A DNA stretch of 64,000 nucleotides, taken from Gambelia wislizenii. Its lineage: Eukaryota; Chordata; Lepidosauria; Squamata; Crotaphytidae. Positions 11,481 through 21,400 of the stretch are shown here, piece by piece. Position 1 is the first letter of the stretch. Each line of letters opens with the position of its first letter. The position numbers and the translations under genes were made by a program. The notes beneath the pieces were generated by a model, which was given only the letters and a program-made list of their open reading frames with translations, ran no database searches and had not been told where the DNA came from. Location of the stretch: contig JAUMIR010000002.1 in assembly GCA_030847615.1 (NCBI GenBank), positions 112,724,309 through 112,788,308 of the forward strand, read 5' to 3'.

Positions 11481-12226
11481 AGTAGGCTGTATTTGTTGCC
11501 ATGGTTCTTGTTTTTCTTAAAAATAAAAAATAAAATAGCCAGATTACATTTCTGTTGTCCTGAACATCGAGTGGCAATACCCACCAGCAGCAGCGATATT
11601 TTATTGCCAACCAGAGGGTACTTTTTTGAATAAAAAATTGCAGAATACATTGCAGCAAAAACAAAAACACCCCCCACCCCAAGAAATGGTATGGTTCAAT
11701 ACCTGCAATACATACTGCAATCCTTAGCCATTTCTTCTCCTCGCTGGATGGGAGGAGGGAGCACAGAGGGTCCCTGACAGTACATTAAGATTTTGAGAAC
11801 ACTATTTCTTAAAAAGAAAAGAAAAGAAAAGAAAGCGTGGCAACTCAAGCTCTCACAATATCCAGACCCAGTAGTGAGCAAAGGCATTGAAGAGATCTGA
11901 GTGATTACTGGGCAATCGCTTACAGTTTCATGCATCATCCTTCCACTTCTCTTCCCCAGCTTCTACAGGGACTGTATGAGAGGCTCTTGTGGATGCAAAA
12001 CTAGCTTTCAGGAGGAACCAAGAGGAGATAATCAAGGCTCTCTCTTGCAAGAGCCCTCACCTCTTTCCATGAATCTGAAAGAATCCACTGCCTCTTAGCT
12101 TAAACTACTGTACACCAGAGGCCAGGGAAGAAGAATAGAAGCACGTATGTTCCCTTCCTCTCACTGTAGCAGTGGTGGGATATACTGTACATTTTCAAAT
12201 GTAAATACGAAAATCTGGGTCCGGGT
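11481..12226. other. unassigned DNA
   Basis: No gene recognised. There is a short (AAAAG)n run at about 11813-11835. The remaining frames are short and overlap on both strands without coding character. Confidence 0.5.
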
Positions 12227-12596
12227 CCCTTTCACACTAAGCAATTATAGCACTATCATTCCACTTTAATTTTTATTGACTAAAAGTTGATTATAATTGT
12301 TTTATTGTTCTGATTTTTCTGATATTTTGTCTATTTTCTCTTATGCTTGAGTTCTTCTTTTGATGGTTCTATAGTTTGCAATAAATAAATAAATAAATAA
12401 ATGATGATGATGAATTAATTAATTAATGCACTTTAATTAACATCCTATAGAATCCTGGGATTTACAGTTGAGGGAGAGATTACTTAGAACTTTTAGCCAG
12501 AGAGCTCCACTAGTGGCTCCACAGACTATATACCCCAGGATTCTACAGGATGCAGCCATGGCAATTAAAGTGGATTCTCCCTACACCCCCAATTCC
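12227..12596. mobile_element. hAT-like MITE (CCCTTTCACAC family), copy 1
   Basis: Starts TCCCTTTCACACTAAGCAAT, with internal paired words CTGGGATTTACAG and CCCCAGGATTCTAC and an inverted CCATGGCAATTAAAGTGG near its right end. A related right end (12893-12971, GTTAAAACAGAACCATAGCG through GTAATGTGGAAGGGAT) is the inverted match of this left end, so the two may be one element split by the CR1 piece between them. A fragment recurs at 59825-59925. Confidence 0.5.
12378..12425. repeat. microsatellites (AATA)n, (GAT)n, (TTAA)n
   Basis: Three adjacent short tandem runs are visible: five AATA units, four GAT units and three AATT units, inside the MITE. Confidence 0.85.
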
Positions 12597-12890
12597 ATCA
12601 CACACTGAGGCAGTGCATTCCACTGTCAAACAGCTCTTGCCATCAAGAAGTTCTTCCTAATGTTTAAAAGAGATTCCACCTAAACATTAGGAAGAATTTC
12701 CTAACAGTAAAAGCTGTTTAGCAGTGGAATGTGCTGCTTTGGAGTGTGGTAGAGTCTCCTTCTTTGGAGGCTTTTAAACAGAGGCTGGATGGCCATCTGT
12801 CGGGAGTGCTTTGATTGTCTATTCCTGCATGGCAGGAGGTTGAACTGGATGGCCCTTGAGGTCTCTTCCAACTCTACGATTCTATGAATT
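12597..12890. mobile_element. CR1 3' end with inverted duplicate of its 5' part
   Basis: From 12681 to 12890 the plus strand is a normal CR1 3' end: coding for the last residues (SPSLEAFKQRLDGHLSG-like), then GGATGGCCCTTGAGGTCTC and an ATTCTATG tail. Immediately left, 12598-12666 is the same CR1 stretch on the minus strand. The arms (about 68 bp, imperfect) face each other across 14 bases, so the piece forms a hairpin. See findings. Confidence 0.75.
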
Positions 12891-12892
12891 CC

Positions 12893-12971
12893 AGAATCCC
12901 ATTAGGGCAGAACCATGGCAGTTAAAACAGAACCATAGCGCTATATCTGTGTAATGTGGAAGGGATCTTAG
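12893..12971. mobile_element. right end of hAT-like MITE (CCCTTTCACAC family)
   Basis: The reverse complement of this segment (TCCCTTCCACATTACACAGA, then ATAGCGCTATGGTTC) matches the start of the MITE at 12227. It lies just beyond the ATTCTATG end of the CR1 piece. Confidence 0.45.
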
Positions 12972-13099
12972 AGATCATTCACTACTGGATGTCATATCCA
13001 ATACAAGAATTTAATGGGTGTAGAATATTCCATGCCTCTTGAAATCCGCAGAACATCTAGATATAATCACAGTCAGTGGAAGCACTGGGGAGTGCGGAG

Positions 13100-13197
13100 A
13101 GGCCCATTGGGTGATGTTGGGCAACTTACAGTCTCTCAGCCTCAGAGGAAGGCAATGGCAAACCTCCTCTGAACAAACCTTGCCAAGAAAGCCCCAT
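13100..13197 (+). repeat. tRNA-derived SINE, 3' body, cut by CR1
   Basis: CCCATTGGGTGATGTTGGGC, CTCTCAGCCTCAGAGGAAGG and CCTTGCCAAGAAAGCCCCAT are the body words of the SINE family at 59928-60150. The tail is missing because the minus-strand CR1 begins at 13199. Confidence 0.7.
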
Positions 13198-13198
13198 G

Positions 13199-15215
13199 AT
13201 AGAATCATAAAGTTGAAAGACAGCTCAAGGGCCATCCAGTCCAATCCCTGCGATGCTGGAAATCACAATCGAATCATTCCTGACAGATGGCCATCCAGCC
13301 TCTGTTTAAAAACCTTCAAAAAAGGAGACTCCACCACACTCCGAGGCAGTGCATTCCATTTCCGAACAGCTCTTACTGTCAGGAAGTTCTTCCTCATGTT
13401 TAGGTGGAATCTCTTTTCCTGTAGTTGGAACCCATTGCTCCATGTCCTAGTCTCTGGAGCAGCAGAAAACAAGCCTGCTCAATCCTCAGTATGACAACCC
13501 TTCAAAGATTTAAACATGGCTATCATGTCACCTCTCAACCTTCTCTTCTTCAGACTAAACATGCCCAGCTCCCTAAGCAGCTCCTCATAGGGCATGGCTT
13601 CAGACCACCCATCATCCTGTTCGCCCTTCTCTGGACACATTCCTTCTCAATATCCTGCCTGAACTGTGGTGCCCAGAACTGGACACAGTACTGGAGTGCT
13701 GGACACAGTACTCCAGGTAAAGTCTGACCACGCAGAATAGAGTGGCACTATTACTTCCTTTGATCTAGACACCATACTCCTTTTAATGCAGCCTAGAATT
13801 GCATTGGCTTTTCTAGCTGCTGCCTCACACTGCTGACTCATGTTCAGCTTGTGGTCCACTAAGACTCCTAGATCCCTTTCGTGTGTACTGCCATCAAGCC
13901 ATATGTCACCCATCCTATATCTGTGCATTTCATTTTTACTGCCCAAGTGTAGTATCCTACATTTCTCCCTGTTGAAATTCATTTTGTTAATTTTTGGCCC
14001 AACTTTCTAATCTGTTCAGGTCATTTTGAATTCTGATCCTGTCCTCCAGGGTATTAGCTACCCCTCCTAATTTGGTGTGATCTGCAAACTTGATAAGCAT
14101 ACCCTCTATTTCCTCATCCAAGTCATTGATAAAGATGTTGAATAGCACTGAGCCCAGGACAGAACCCTGTGGCACTCCACTGGTCACTTCTCTCCAGGAT
14201 AAAGAGGAGCCATTGATGACTACACTTTGGGTTTGGTCAGTCAACCAATTACAAATCCACCCAACAGTTGCATTGTCTACCCTGCACGTGACTAACATTT
14301 TTGCAATAATGTCATGGGGGACCTTGTCAAAATACTTACTGAAATCAAGATACACTACATCCACTGCATTCCCTTCAACTATCAAGTTTGTAACTCTATA
14401 AAAAAAATGAGATGAGATTAGTCTGGCATGACTTGTTTTTGAGAAATCTATGTTGACTTTTTGTGGTCACAGCATTCCTTTCTAAGTGGTTACAGACTGT
14501 CTGTTTAATGATCTGCTCTAGAATCTTTCCTAGCATTGATGGCAGGCTGACTGGGCAGTAATTATTTGGATCTTCTCCCCCCCCTTTTTTTTTTTTAAAG
14601 ATGGGGACAACATTTGCACTCTTCCAGTCTGCTGGGACCTCTCCTGTTCTCCAGGAATTCTCAAAGATTATTGCCAGTGGTTCTGAGATTACTTCCACCA
14701 GTTCTTTTAATACCCTTGGATGAAGTTCATCTGGCCTGGAGACTTGAACTCATTTATACCGGCAAGGTATTCCCGAATTACCTCTTTACCAATTCTGTGC
14801 TGTATTTCCCTTACTACATCATCTGCTCCGTCTTCCCCAGGTTGAGCACTGTTCCCCCTTTGGGAGAAGACTGAAGCAAAGAAGGTGTTAAGTAGTTCTG
14901 CCCTTTCTCTGTCTCCTGTTAGCCTTTCACCATCTTCTCTATGCAGTGGCCCTAACATTTCCTTGTTCTTCCTTTTGCTATGGACATACCCAAACAACCT
15001 TTTTTATTGTTTTTAACCTCTCTAGCAAGCCTGAGCTCCAACTGAGCTTTGGCTTTTCTGACTTTCCCCCTACATGAGCTGGCTATTTGTTTTAATTCTT
15101 CTTTGGTGATTTCCCCCTTTTTCCATTTCTTGTACATGTCCTTTTTATGTTTTAGCTCAGTTGAGAGTTCTTTCAACATCCATCCTGGTTTCTTTAGACA
15201 CCTTCCCTTTTTCCT
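13199..15215 (-). pseudogene. old CR1 retrotransposon ORF2, 5'-truncated
   Basis: The minus strand from 15215 to 13199 follows CR1 ORF2 from just after the endonuclease to the 3' end: a basic linker (KELKQIASSCRGKVRKAKAQ, 15179-14952), the RT entry region ([20 protein letters not shown], 14698-14396), RT core with [18 protein letters not shown] and [20 protein letters not shown] (14385-13987), connection and thumb (13982-13647), and the C-terminal NAIPRSVVESP-like end (13472-13263). The catalytic FADD has become FADH (KFADHTKLGG). Multiple frameshifts and substitutions mark it as older than the CR1s at 21-30 kb and 38-40 kb. Confidence 0.9.
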
Positions 15216-15226
15216 AGGTTTGTTTT

Positions 15227-15277
15227 AGGGTTGTCATAGGTTGGAAATGATTCCAAGGCAGACAACAACTGCTTTTA
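15227..15277 (+). repeat. 3' tail of SINE or L2-type element
   Basis: GGGTTGTCATAGGTTGGAAATG through AGGCAGACAACAAC matches the 3' end (GGGTCACC...GAAATGACTTGA...CACACAACAACA) of the SINE at 46012-46222. Only the tail is left. Confidence 0.6.
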
Positions 15278-15332
15278 ACTGTACTGGTTTAAAATAGCTT
15301 TTTATTGTTTTTAACTGTGTGCATCAAATTGT

Positions 15333-15428
15333 GTGCTTCAAATGATATGGGCATGCCATCCTTGGCAAGGGCTATGCTAACCTTCTCTGCATTGTTCCAA
15401 TTTTAATGTATTTGCTGCCAAAGCAATG
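15333..15428 (-). pseudogene. U6 snRNA pseudogene
   Basis: The minus strand reads CTTTGGCAGCAAATACATTA, AAAATTGGAACAATGCAGAG, AAGGTTAGCATAGCCC and CAAGGATGGCATGC, matching U6 spliceosomal RNA along its length with scattered changes: the GGCAGCACAT stem-loop region, the ACAGAGA-box region (here TGCAGAGAAGG) and the AGC triad area. The GTGCTCGC start and the T-run end are degraded and the ACAGAGA box is altered, so it is a dead copy. It sits in repeat-rich DNA without a U6 promoter I can recognise. Confidence 0.8.
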
Positions 15429-15550
15429 TAATACCACTTTCATATTAACCTTTTGTATGCTTTAGATATATTATGTGTTTTAATTTGTAAGCCACTTAAA
15501 TCCAGGTTTGGGGGTGATGCCACAATAAAGTTAACAACAACAACAACATA
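15429..15550 (+). repeat. interspersed repeat 3' tail with (AAC)n
   Basis: TTTGTAAGCCACTTAAATCC followed by a TTTGGGGGTGATGCC word and a run of AAC units (15531-15550) resembles the common 'GTAAGCCGCCTTGAGTCC' ending of reptile SINE/LINE tails. A comparable tail lies at 18955-19105. Confidence 0.5.
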
Positions 15551-16317
15551 AATGCACAAAATGTGCTCTCTTTTTGCATTTTACAGTTAATGGCAAAAAG
15601 GCATCCATTCCAGAGGGAAATATTCCCATGCAATACCCATTGAAATGAATCTGTTACATGAAAGAGAATGTCTTTCTAAATTGGGCCCAAATGTCTGTTA
15701 ATTTTGTTTCTTTCATTATAGACAGGATCATTAAAAATGAGTATTTTCATAGAGGAAAGATTTTTGGAACTTGTATCTCATGTTCTATAATAATGGCCAT
15801 CAAATTGCTGGAGTCAAAATAAATGAATGAACAGTTTCCCTGATGTTTCATTTCATCCTCATTCCACTTTCGCTCATACACATATTTTCCAAGTTTCATT
15901 CCAGTCTGGAGATATAACAGTAATTCTTTTTTCAAAGACATTCTTGGTTGCATTTAAAGCGCACAGACCACTTAACATTTACAAGTAATGTTATTGTTCT
16001 GCTGTTGGTATCAGCACCATCTGTAGTGCTAAAAATACAGTGCTTCTCAGACATGTAACCAGAAGAAATTCTGATACAAAGAACTGTCTTGTACTGAAGA
16101 AAACCAGTGTCCTAGTAAGTTAAGTAATGCCTACCAGTGCCAAACACAACTCTAGAGAAACTTGGGGAGATGGCTCTCCTGTACTTGAAATACTTTGAGC
16201 AGAGATGCCAAGGCCCAAATAGTAAACACCATCCAGCAGAGTGACCTACATTGCAAGATACAATACAAATGAATAAACCTGAAAAAGGAAGGACTCTGTG
16301 GACTTTCCTTGTATTGT
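15551..16317. other. unassigned DNA
   Basis: No gene or repeat recognised. The two minus-strand frames here are short and lack any domain. Confidence 0.5.
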
Positions 16318-16751
16318 TGTTGTTAACTGTGATCAAGTCGACTTTGACTTAAGGTGACTCTATGAATGAGAGGCCTCCAAGTCACCTTGCCATCAACAGC
16401 CCTGCTTAGCTTTTGCAGACTCTGAGCTGTGGCTTCCTTGATTGAGCCTATCAACCTGGAATGTGATCTTCCTCTTTTCCTGCTTCCCTCTACCTTACCT
16501 AGCATTATTGTCTTTTCTAGTGAGTCCTGTCTTCTCATGATATGTCCAAAGTGTGATAGTCTCAGATTAGTCATCTTGACTGCTAGGGAGAGTTCAGGTT
16601 TGATTTGATCTAGGAGCCATTCATTTGTCTTTTTAGCAGTCCGCAGCAGCCATAGAATTCTTCTCCAACACCACATTTCAAACAAGTTAATTTTCTTCCT
16701 ATCAGCTTTCTTCACTGTCCAGATTCCACAATCATACTTAGAAATTGAAAA
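16318..16751 (-). pseudogene. RTE/BovB-like LINE ORF2 C-terminus
   Basis: The minus-strand frame 16715-16323 encodes the RTE-type ending: FEMWCWRRILWLLRTAKKTN, LRLSHFGHIMRRQDSLEKTI, MLGKVEGSRKRGR, then TWRPLIHRVTLSQSRLDHS. This matches the known C-terminal pattern of BovB/RTE elements (WCWRR...FGH..RR..SLEK...GK.EG.R.RGR...). The 3' end is at about 16318 beside a TTGTTGTT run. Confidence 0.82.
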
Positions 16752-17013
16752 TACAGTAGCACTCCTGTATCCGCTGATTCGCCATCTGTGGACGGGGGGG
16801 GGGGATGAACAGAGGGGAGTGAGGAGGAGAACTCACCACTTTTCTCCCTTCCTCTGTGAAGGCCCCTGTGAAGGCTCTGGTGGTGCAGGAGAGGTGGCGG
16901 GTGGACAGGGGGAGGGAGGGGGAGGGGAGGGAGGAGGAGAGCTTGCCTCCCTTCTCCCTTTCCCGTGGGGGGTTCCAGCGGTGTGGTGGAGGTATCTACG
17001 AGGGCCCACAGAA
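16752..17013. mobile_element. insertion with pogo-like left end and G-rich core
   Basis: A block starting at the TA-flanked CAGTAGCACTCCTGTATCC, similar to the pogo-like MITE ends at 61577 and 26393, separates two parts of the RTE element. It contains a (G)n run at 16793-16803 and purine-rich sequence at 16908-16940. No matching right terminus is visible, so its identity is uncertain. Confidence 0.4.
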
Positions 17014-17095
17014 CCTAACTTTAGTATTCAATAATACATCTTTACACTTCAGGATTGTGTCTAGTTCTTTCATAGCTGCCCTTCCAAGTCCTAGG
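17014..17095 (-). pseudogene. RTE/BovB-like LINE, middle fragment
   Basis: CATCTTTACACTTCAGGATT through CTTTCATAGCTGCCCTTCC is the reverse complement of the conserved RTE segment encoding KELDTILKCKDVLL-like residues just upstream of the C-terminus. It shows the RTE continues past the 16752-17013 insertion. Confidence 0.65.
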
Positions 17096-17199
17096 GCCCG
17101 TCTATATCAGCCCCCCCAAAATAGATTGCTCTGCAAAAATAGATTGCTCTGAAATCCCCAATCCTTTCTTGGGAACTGGAATGTATATATAGCATTTTC

Positions 17200-17490
17200 A
17201 ATCTGTGGACCATTGTTTTCTTTTCCACATTTGTTGACAGGTTTTAGTTAGAACTAGAGTAGATTCTCTCTCTGTAGATTGAAGCAGCTCTCTTCATATG
17301 CTGGTGCTCCTAGTGATTTATTTCTCCCAAGTGCTCTGAGTGCAGCGTCTACTTCACTTTCTAAAATGGAGGTTCGTGTTCAAAGGGTTCTTCTTTGAAT
17401 GAATCTGTCATCCTTTCATCTCTTTTATATAGTTCTTCTGTGTAGTTTCCATCATCTTTTTATTTCTACTTGGTCATGTAATGTGTTCCC
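17200..17490 (-). pseudogene. RTE/BovB-like LINE, RT entry fragment
   Basis: The minus strand reads ESEVDAALRALGRNKSLGAP, matching the RTE motif EVEAALRALGRNKSPG before the RT palm, with TEELYKRDERMTDSFK further upstream. The RT palm between this and 17014-17095 is deleted; about 100 bases of other sequence take its place. Confidence 0.7.
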
Positions 17491-17494
17491 CTGC

Positions 17495-17760
17495 TAGTCG
17501 TAAAGCATTCTGGCTCATGGTGGCTTACAATAAAGTACAGATTAAAAAATCCAAACCTATTAATATAAAAGTTAAGAAAACAATTAAGCAAACAGTCCTA
17601 TTAAAAACACAAAATTAAAACAGTTTGATATACATTGAAAACATAATTTAAAAAGATAAAAATCTCAGCACACCATATTAAAAAAATTCTTCTGCCATGT
17701 GAATTAAGAGCCAAAGACCTGCCTAAATGAAAAGCATTTGCCTGTTCTTATTGTATGTGT
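17495..17760 (-). repeat. interspersed repeat (GGCTTACAATAAA family), copy 1
   Basis: GGTGGCTTACAATAAAGTAC followed by a long A-rich tract with AATTAAAAC words, then AGACCTGCCTAAATGAAAAG, parallels 59205-59510 (GGCGGCTTACAAAAATTAAA ... AAAAGCCTGCCGAAAGAG). Orientation is set by the related tail at 59205. Family name not known to me. Confidence 0.55.
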
Positions 17761-18504
17761 GTAAATCCTATGCAGCATACTGAACACTGGCAAGTGAGAG
17801 ATGGGATCAAGCAAGCATGATGCTTCCCCCTCCAGACACCTGATATTTTACATACAACTAACATCTAAAGAAAGTAGCATCTTCATCACTAATTCTAAGC
17901 ACAAATGACATCTTCAGTATCTTTACATGCCCTTCACCCATCCCTGCAAACTCAGGAAATGTTGATATTTACCTTGGAGGGATACTCCAACATTCAGTGT
18001 TACTAATAGCACCAAACTGGACAATGAATGAACACAGCAGCCCAATTCTTTCTCATTGATATTAAGCCTAGAGTCAGTTCTTTGACATACAGTAGTTTCA
18101 AGAATGTTACTCAGTACTGCCAGATGTGGCAGAAGTTTAGTGCTTTTTATCTGCTATAGGCAACAATCTGTCTGATGCTCCTCACCAGGTCAGATTATGG
18201 TATTTTTATATAACTAGTTATCATTGCAGATTTTCCACTTCAAAGCTTTGAGTTTAACTTCAGGGATGGGAGGAGCTGCCTTGAAAACCATGCAATTACT
18301 CTAACTTTGTGCTCCGCATGAGCTGAGACTCACTTTGAGAGTGGAAATAAAATCAGTTTCATGCTTCTTTGGGCAGAAAGGGTAAGAGAGGTCTTATACC
18401 TGGCAGTGTTCTGTCTGTACATATGCTGGTATTCAAAACCAAACAGCAGAGAGACAATGAAAACTTGAGTCCATTTGCAAGATCTTGGTTATGGTTTATA
18501 TATA
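17761..18504. other. unassigned DNA
   Basis: No gene or repeat recognised. One minus-strand frame at 18359-18580 overlaps the next LINE and has no domain. Confidence 0.5.
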
Positions 18505-18866
18505 GAGGGGCGCTCCAAAAAAGTGATACAAGGACTCCCTGAAACAACATCTCAGGCTCGGCCAAATTGATCACCAGCAATGGTCTGCCCTGGCCTCACA
18601 TCGGGAGGCATGGAGGCGCACTATCCACAATGCTGCAGCCTTATTTGAGAACTCAGTCCGATCAAGTCTTGAAGAGAAATGACAACGCAGAAAGAATCAC
18701 AATCCAAAAACCACCCAAGGAAACCTTCTGCTGTGCTTTCTGCAACCGGACTTGTTTATCTCAGATTGGCCTTTTTAGTCATCAGCATGCTTGCAGAAAG
18801 CGCGGGATGAGTCCTTCCTGAATCTTCATTTGCAAAGAAAAGCCAGAGAGAGAGAGAGAGAGATAA
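18505..18866 (+). pseudogene. GSETW-type LINE, 3' end
   Basis: Plus-strand sequence reads LGQIDHQQWSALAS-like words, then FCCAFCNRTCLSQIGLFSHQ and a CTTCCTGAATCTTCATTTGC end followed by (GA)n at 18844-18865. It is a 5'-truncated copy of the family at 3115-3828 and 47596-48385, keeping only the terminal zinc-finger-like part. Confidence 0.85.
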
Positions 18867-18954
18867 ATATTCACATACAACATTTCTGGCAGGCCTATCC
18901 ATATGATTTTTGAATTGTAAATTTTAAATATGGATTGATTGTTTTAATAGGTCT

Positions 18955-19105
18955 TATTTGTTCCTTTAACTTGAAGTTATGCATTTTAACTGATGTGTGT
19001 TTTTAACTGATATTGTATATTGGTCTGTTGTTGTTCCCTGCCTCAATCCATGGGGGAGAGGCAGGTAAGAAACAATAACAACAACAACAACTGGTATTGT
19101 TGTTT
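18955..19105 (+). repeat. interspersed repeat 3' tail with (AAC)n
   Basis: CCTGCCTCAATCCATGGGGG then GAGGCAGGTAAGAAACAATA and five ACA/AAC units look like a SINE or LINE 3' end ('GAGGCGGGTAAGAAATAA' type). Confidence 0.5.
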
Positions 19106-19639
19106 CTACGCATGCTATCATCAAACAGCTGCCCTTTTTTCATCCTTAAGTAAAGGGATATCTGCCCTTGGCATGCACATCCAGCACACAGACTACTACT
19201 TCCTGTAGGCAGAGAATTGTTGAGTGGGCCAGGAATATACATGATCCTGCAAATACGTGGTCTGTAATACATGCGTCTGTGGTGGTCCTTCCTAAATGGT
19301 TCCACCTAAGTTGGAGGGACCCAGAAGATACTGTCCCACTCCCACATGCATCGCATCTAGAGGATACACCAAATAGTTCAGGATATAATCCCAGACTCTG
19401 AATCCATGCATTGACTGGGAATGTTATTGTCAAAGCAAATTAGTTAGCATCAGCACTAATGCAGAAATTAAATCATTAATGTTTAAACATTTTTGTGAAT
19501 TATTATTGTTGCATTAATTATTAAAAATGTGTTATTTCCTCAAAGAAATTAATTCCCCAAAGTTACATATTAACATGAAATATTAACCGTTACTCCATTA
19601 ACAATGTAATAAGTTTTAAAAATGTCATAACCACCAATG
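19106..19639. other. unassigned DNA
   Basis: No gene or named repeat recognised. Overlapping frames on both strands at 19146-19433 lack any domain. Confidence 0.45.
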
Positions 19640-20005
19640 GTCCTGATTTGGCAGAGACAATCTCAATTAATCCTCTGCCACCCCACTTTTTCAGTTGCTT
19701 TTAAAGTGCCCCAGTTTCTCCTCTTCCCCCTTTGTCCTCAGCTTGCTTCAGTTGCTGCAAAATGAGTTCAGAGAACCAAGGTAGTTTGCATTCAATTAAT
19801 TCAACAGAGAAAACAGGAGCAGAGGGGGAGGAATCTTGTCCTTGTCCTCTCCAGAAGGTTTTGGCAAAAGCAAACTGCCGCAGCCTCTCCTAGCTTGTGT
19901 GTTCTTCTTCATTTATAATTTTTGCCATCTTGACCACACACTGATGTTGCTTGGCCACATATGTCCTGGTTTTCATCTGTGAAATGTTGGAGAGTATGGA
20001 CATTT
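19640..20005 (+). repeat. interspersed repeat pair, copy 1
   Basis: About 365 bases align by eye with 55190-55545: shared words include CAATTAATYCTCTGCC, CAGTTGCTTTTAAA, AACTGCYRCAGCCTCTCCTAGC and the 35-base region GGCCACATATGTCCTGGTTTTC. Same orientation, clearly diverged. Possibly a hAT-like non-autonomous element, since the GTCCTGG word also begins the repeat at 31163. Confidence 0.6.
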
Positions 20006-20184
20006 TCAGGTGATCCTTGCTGCACATGGATCGCCCGGGACAGTTTCATTGCAGCAGCATTGCAGGGGGTCGATTTCGGACTACGCCGTCCCTGCTGCGA
20101 GATCATCCGTCCCTCTTGCACTAAGGCTTGGAGCCTGCTGCACTATATTCGGCAAGAATTTATTCATGTAGGTTGTCCGTGAAT

Positions 20185-21400
20185 AAAACTATATATCATA
20201 AACAAAATGCAAGGATAATAATTAATGGAGAAAAAACTGAAGAAATACAAATATTGAAAGGTACCAGGCAAGGATGTCCCCTGTCGCCGCTTTTATTTCT
20301 ACTCGTTATGGAGTTACTAAGTATAAGGATAAACCAAGAGGATAAGATCAAGGGAATCAGAATTAAAAAATACAGATTTAAGCTTAAGATGTATGCAGAT
20401 GACCTGGTGATATTATTGGGAGACCCACAAGAAGAGGTCACATGTATGATGGAAATATTTTAAAACTTTGAGATTTTGACCGGGCTAAAAATTAACAAAG
20501 AGAAAACGATGATTTTAACAAAAAAACATGCCAAAAAAAAGAAGAAGTCCTTTTGAGTATGGAAACTAGATTCAAAATAGAGAACCAGGTGAAATATTTG
20601 GGCATTAATCTTACAAATAAAAACTCGAATGTCTTTGAAAATAATTACCAAAAAAATGGATGCAAGTGAAAAAAGACATGACTAACTTGCAGAATCTAAA
20701 TTTGTCTTTGTTAGGATGGATTAGTACTATTAAAATGAATATTCTGCCAAGACTAATATTTTTGTTCCAATCAATCCCGATAATTCAATCACAAAAGGTC
20801 TTCAAAGATTAGCAGTCCGATTTATTTAAATTCATCTGGTCAGGGAAAAAGCCTAGAATTAAAATGAAAGTGTTACAGGACGCTAAAGAAAGAGGAGGCT
20901 TAGGACTACTGAACTTCAGGCTATATCATGAAGCCTCATGTTTAACATGGATTCGATAATGGACGTCGGTTGGAAAATGAGAAACTCTTGGTGATTGAAG
21001 GTGATGGAAATCGTTATGGCTGGCATGCATATCTCTTCTACAAAAAGACACAATAAATAAAGAGTTCTATAACAACTGTCTTAGAAGCGCTCTGATTAAA
21101 AGTTGGAAGAAGGTTCAAAACAGACTATTCCCTCAAATTCTTATATGGGCTTCACCACATGAAGCGTTAATTAACAAAGAAGGGATACCAACACACCAAT
21201 GGCTAAGATATAAGGACATACTAAACATAAGGGGCGGACATCACGCAATGAAGTCACAGGAAGAGATGAAAAACAATAATCTTGAATGCCATTGGTACTT
21301 ATACAGACAGTTAAAAGAAGGATATAAAATGGACTGAAAATTAACAGGGATTTCAGTCAAAAAGTCAGAGTGGGAGATTATAGTGGAAGCAGGAAATAAG
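20185..21400 (+). pseudogene. L1 ORF2 RT palm to thumb (broken)
   Basis: GTRQGCPLSPLLFLLVMELL (RT motif B) and LKMYADDLVILLGDPQEEV (catalytic YADD) are intact in 20185-20463. After a stop at 20461 the reading continues through other frames: IKMNILPRLIFLFQSIPI, RGGLGLLNFRLYHEA and WHAYLFYKKTQ, in the order of the L1 at 34573-36198. Many stops are present, so it is non-functional. It ends at a G-run where the CR1 starts. Confidence 0.85.

Noticed and set aside
18844..18865. CRISPR-like or regulated repeat array
   Set aside because: It is a plain (GA)n tail of a LINE; no spacers or conserved repeats exist anywhere in the window.
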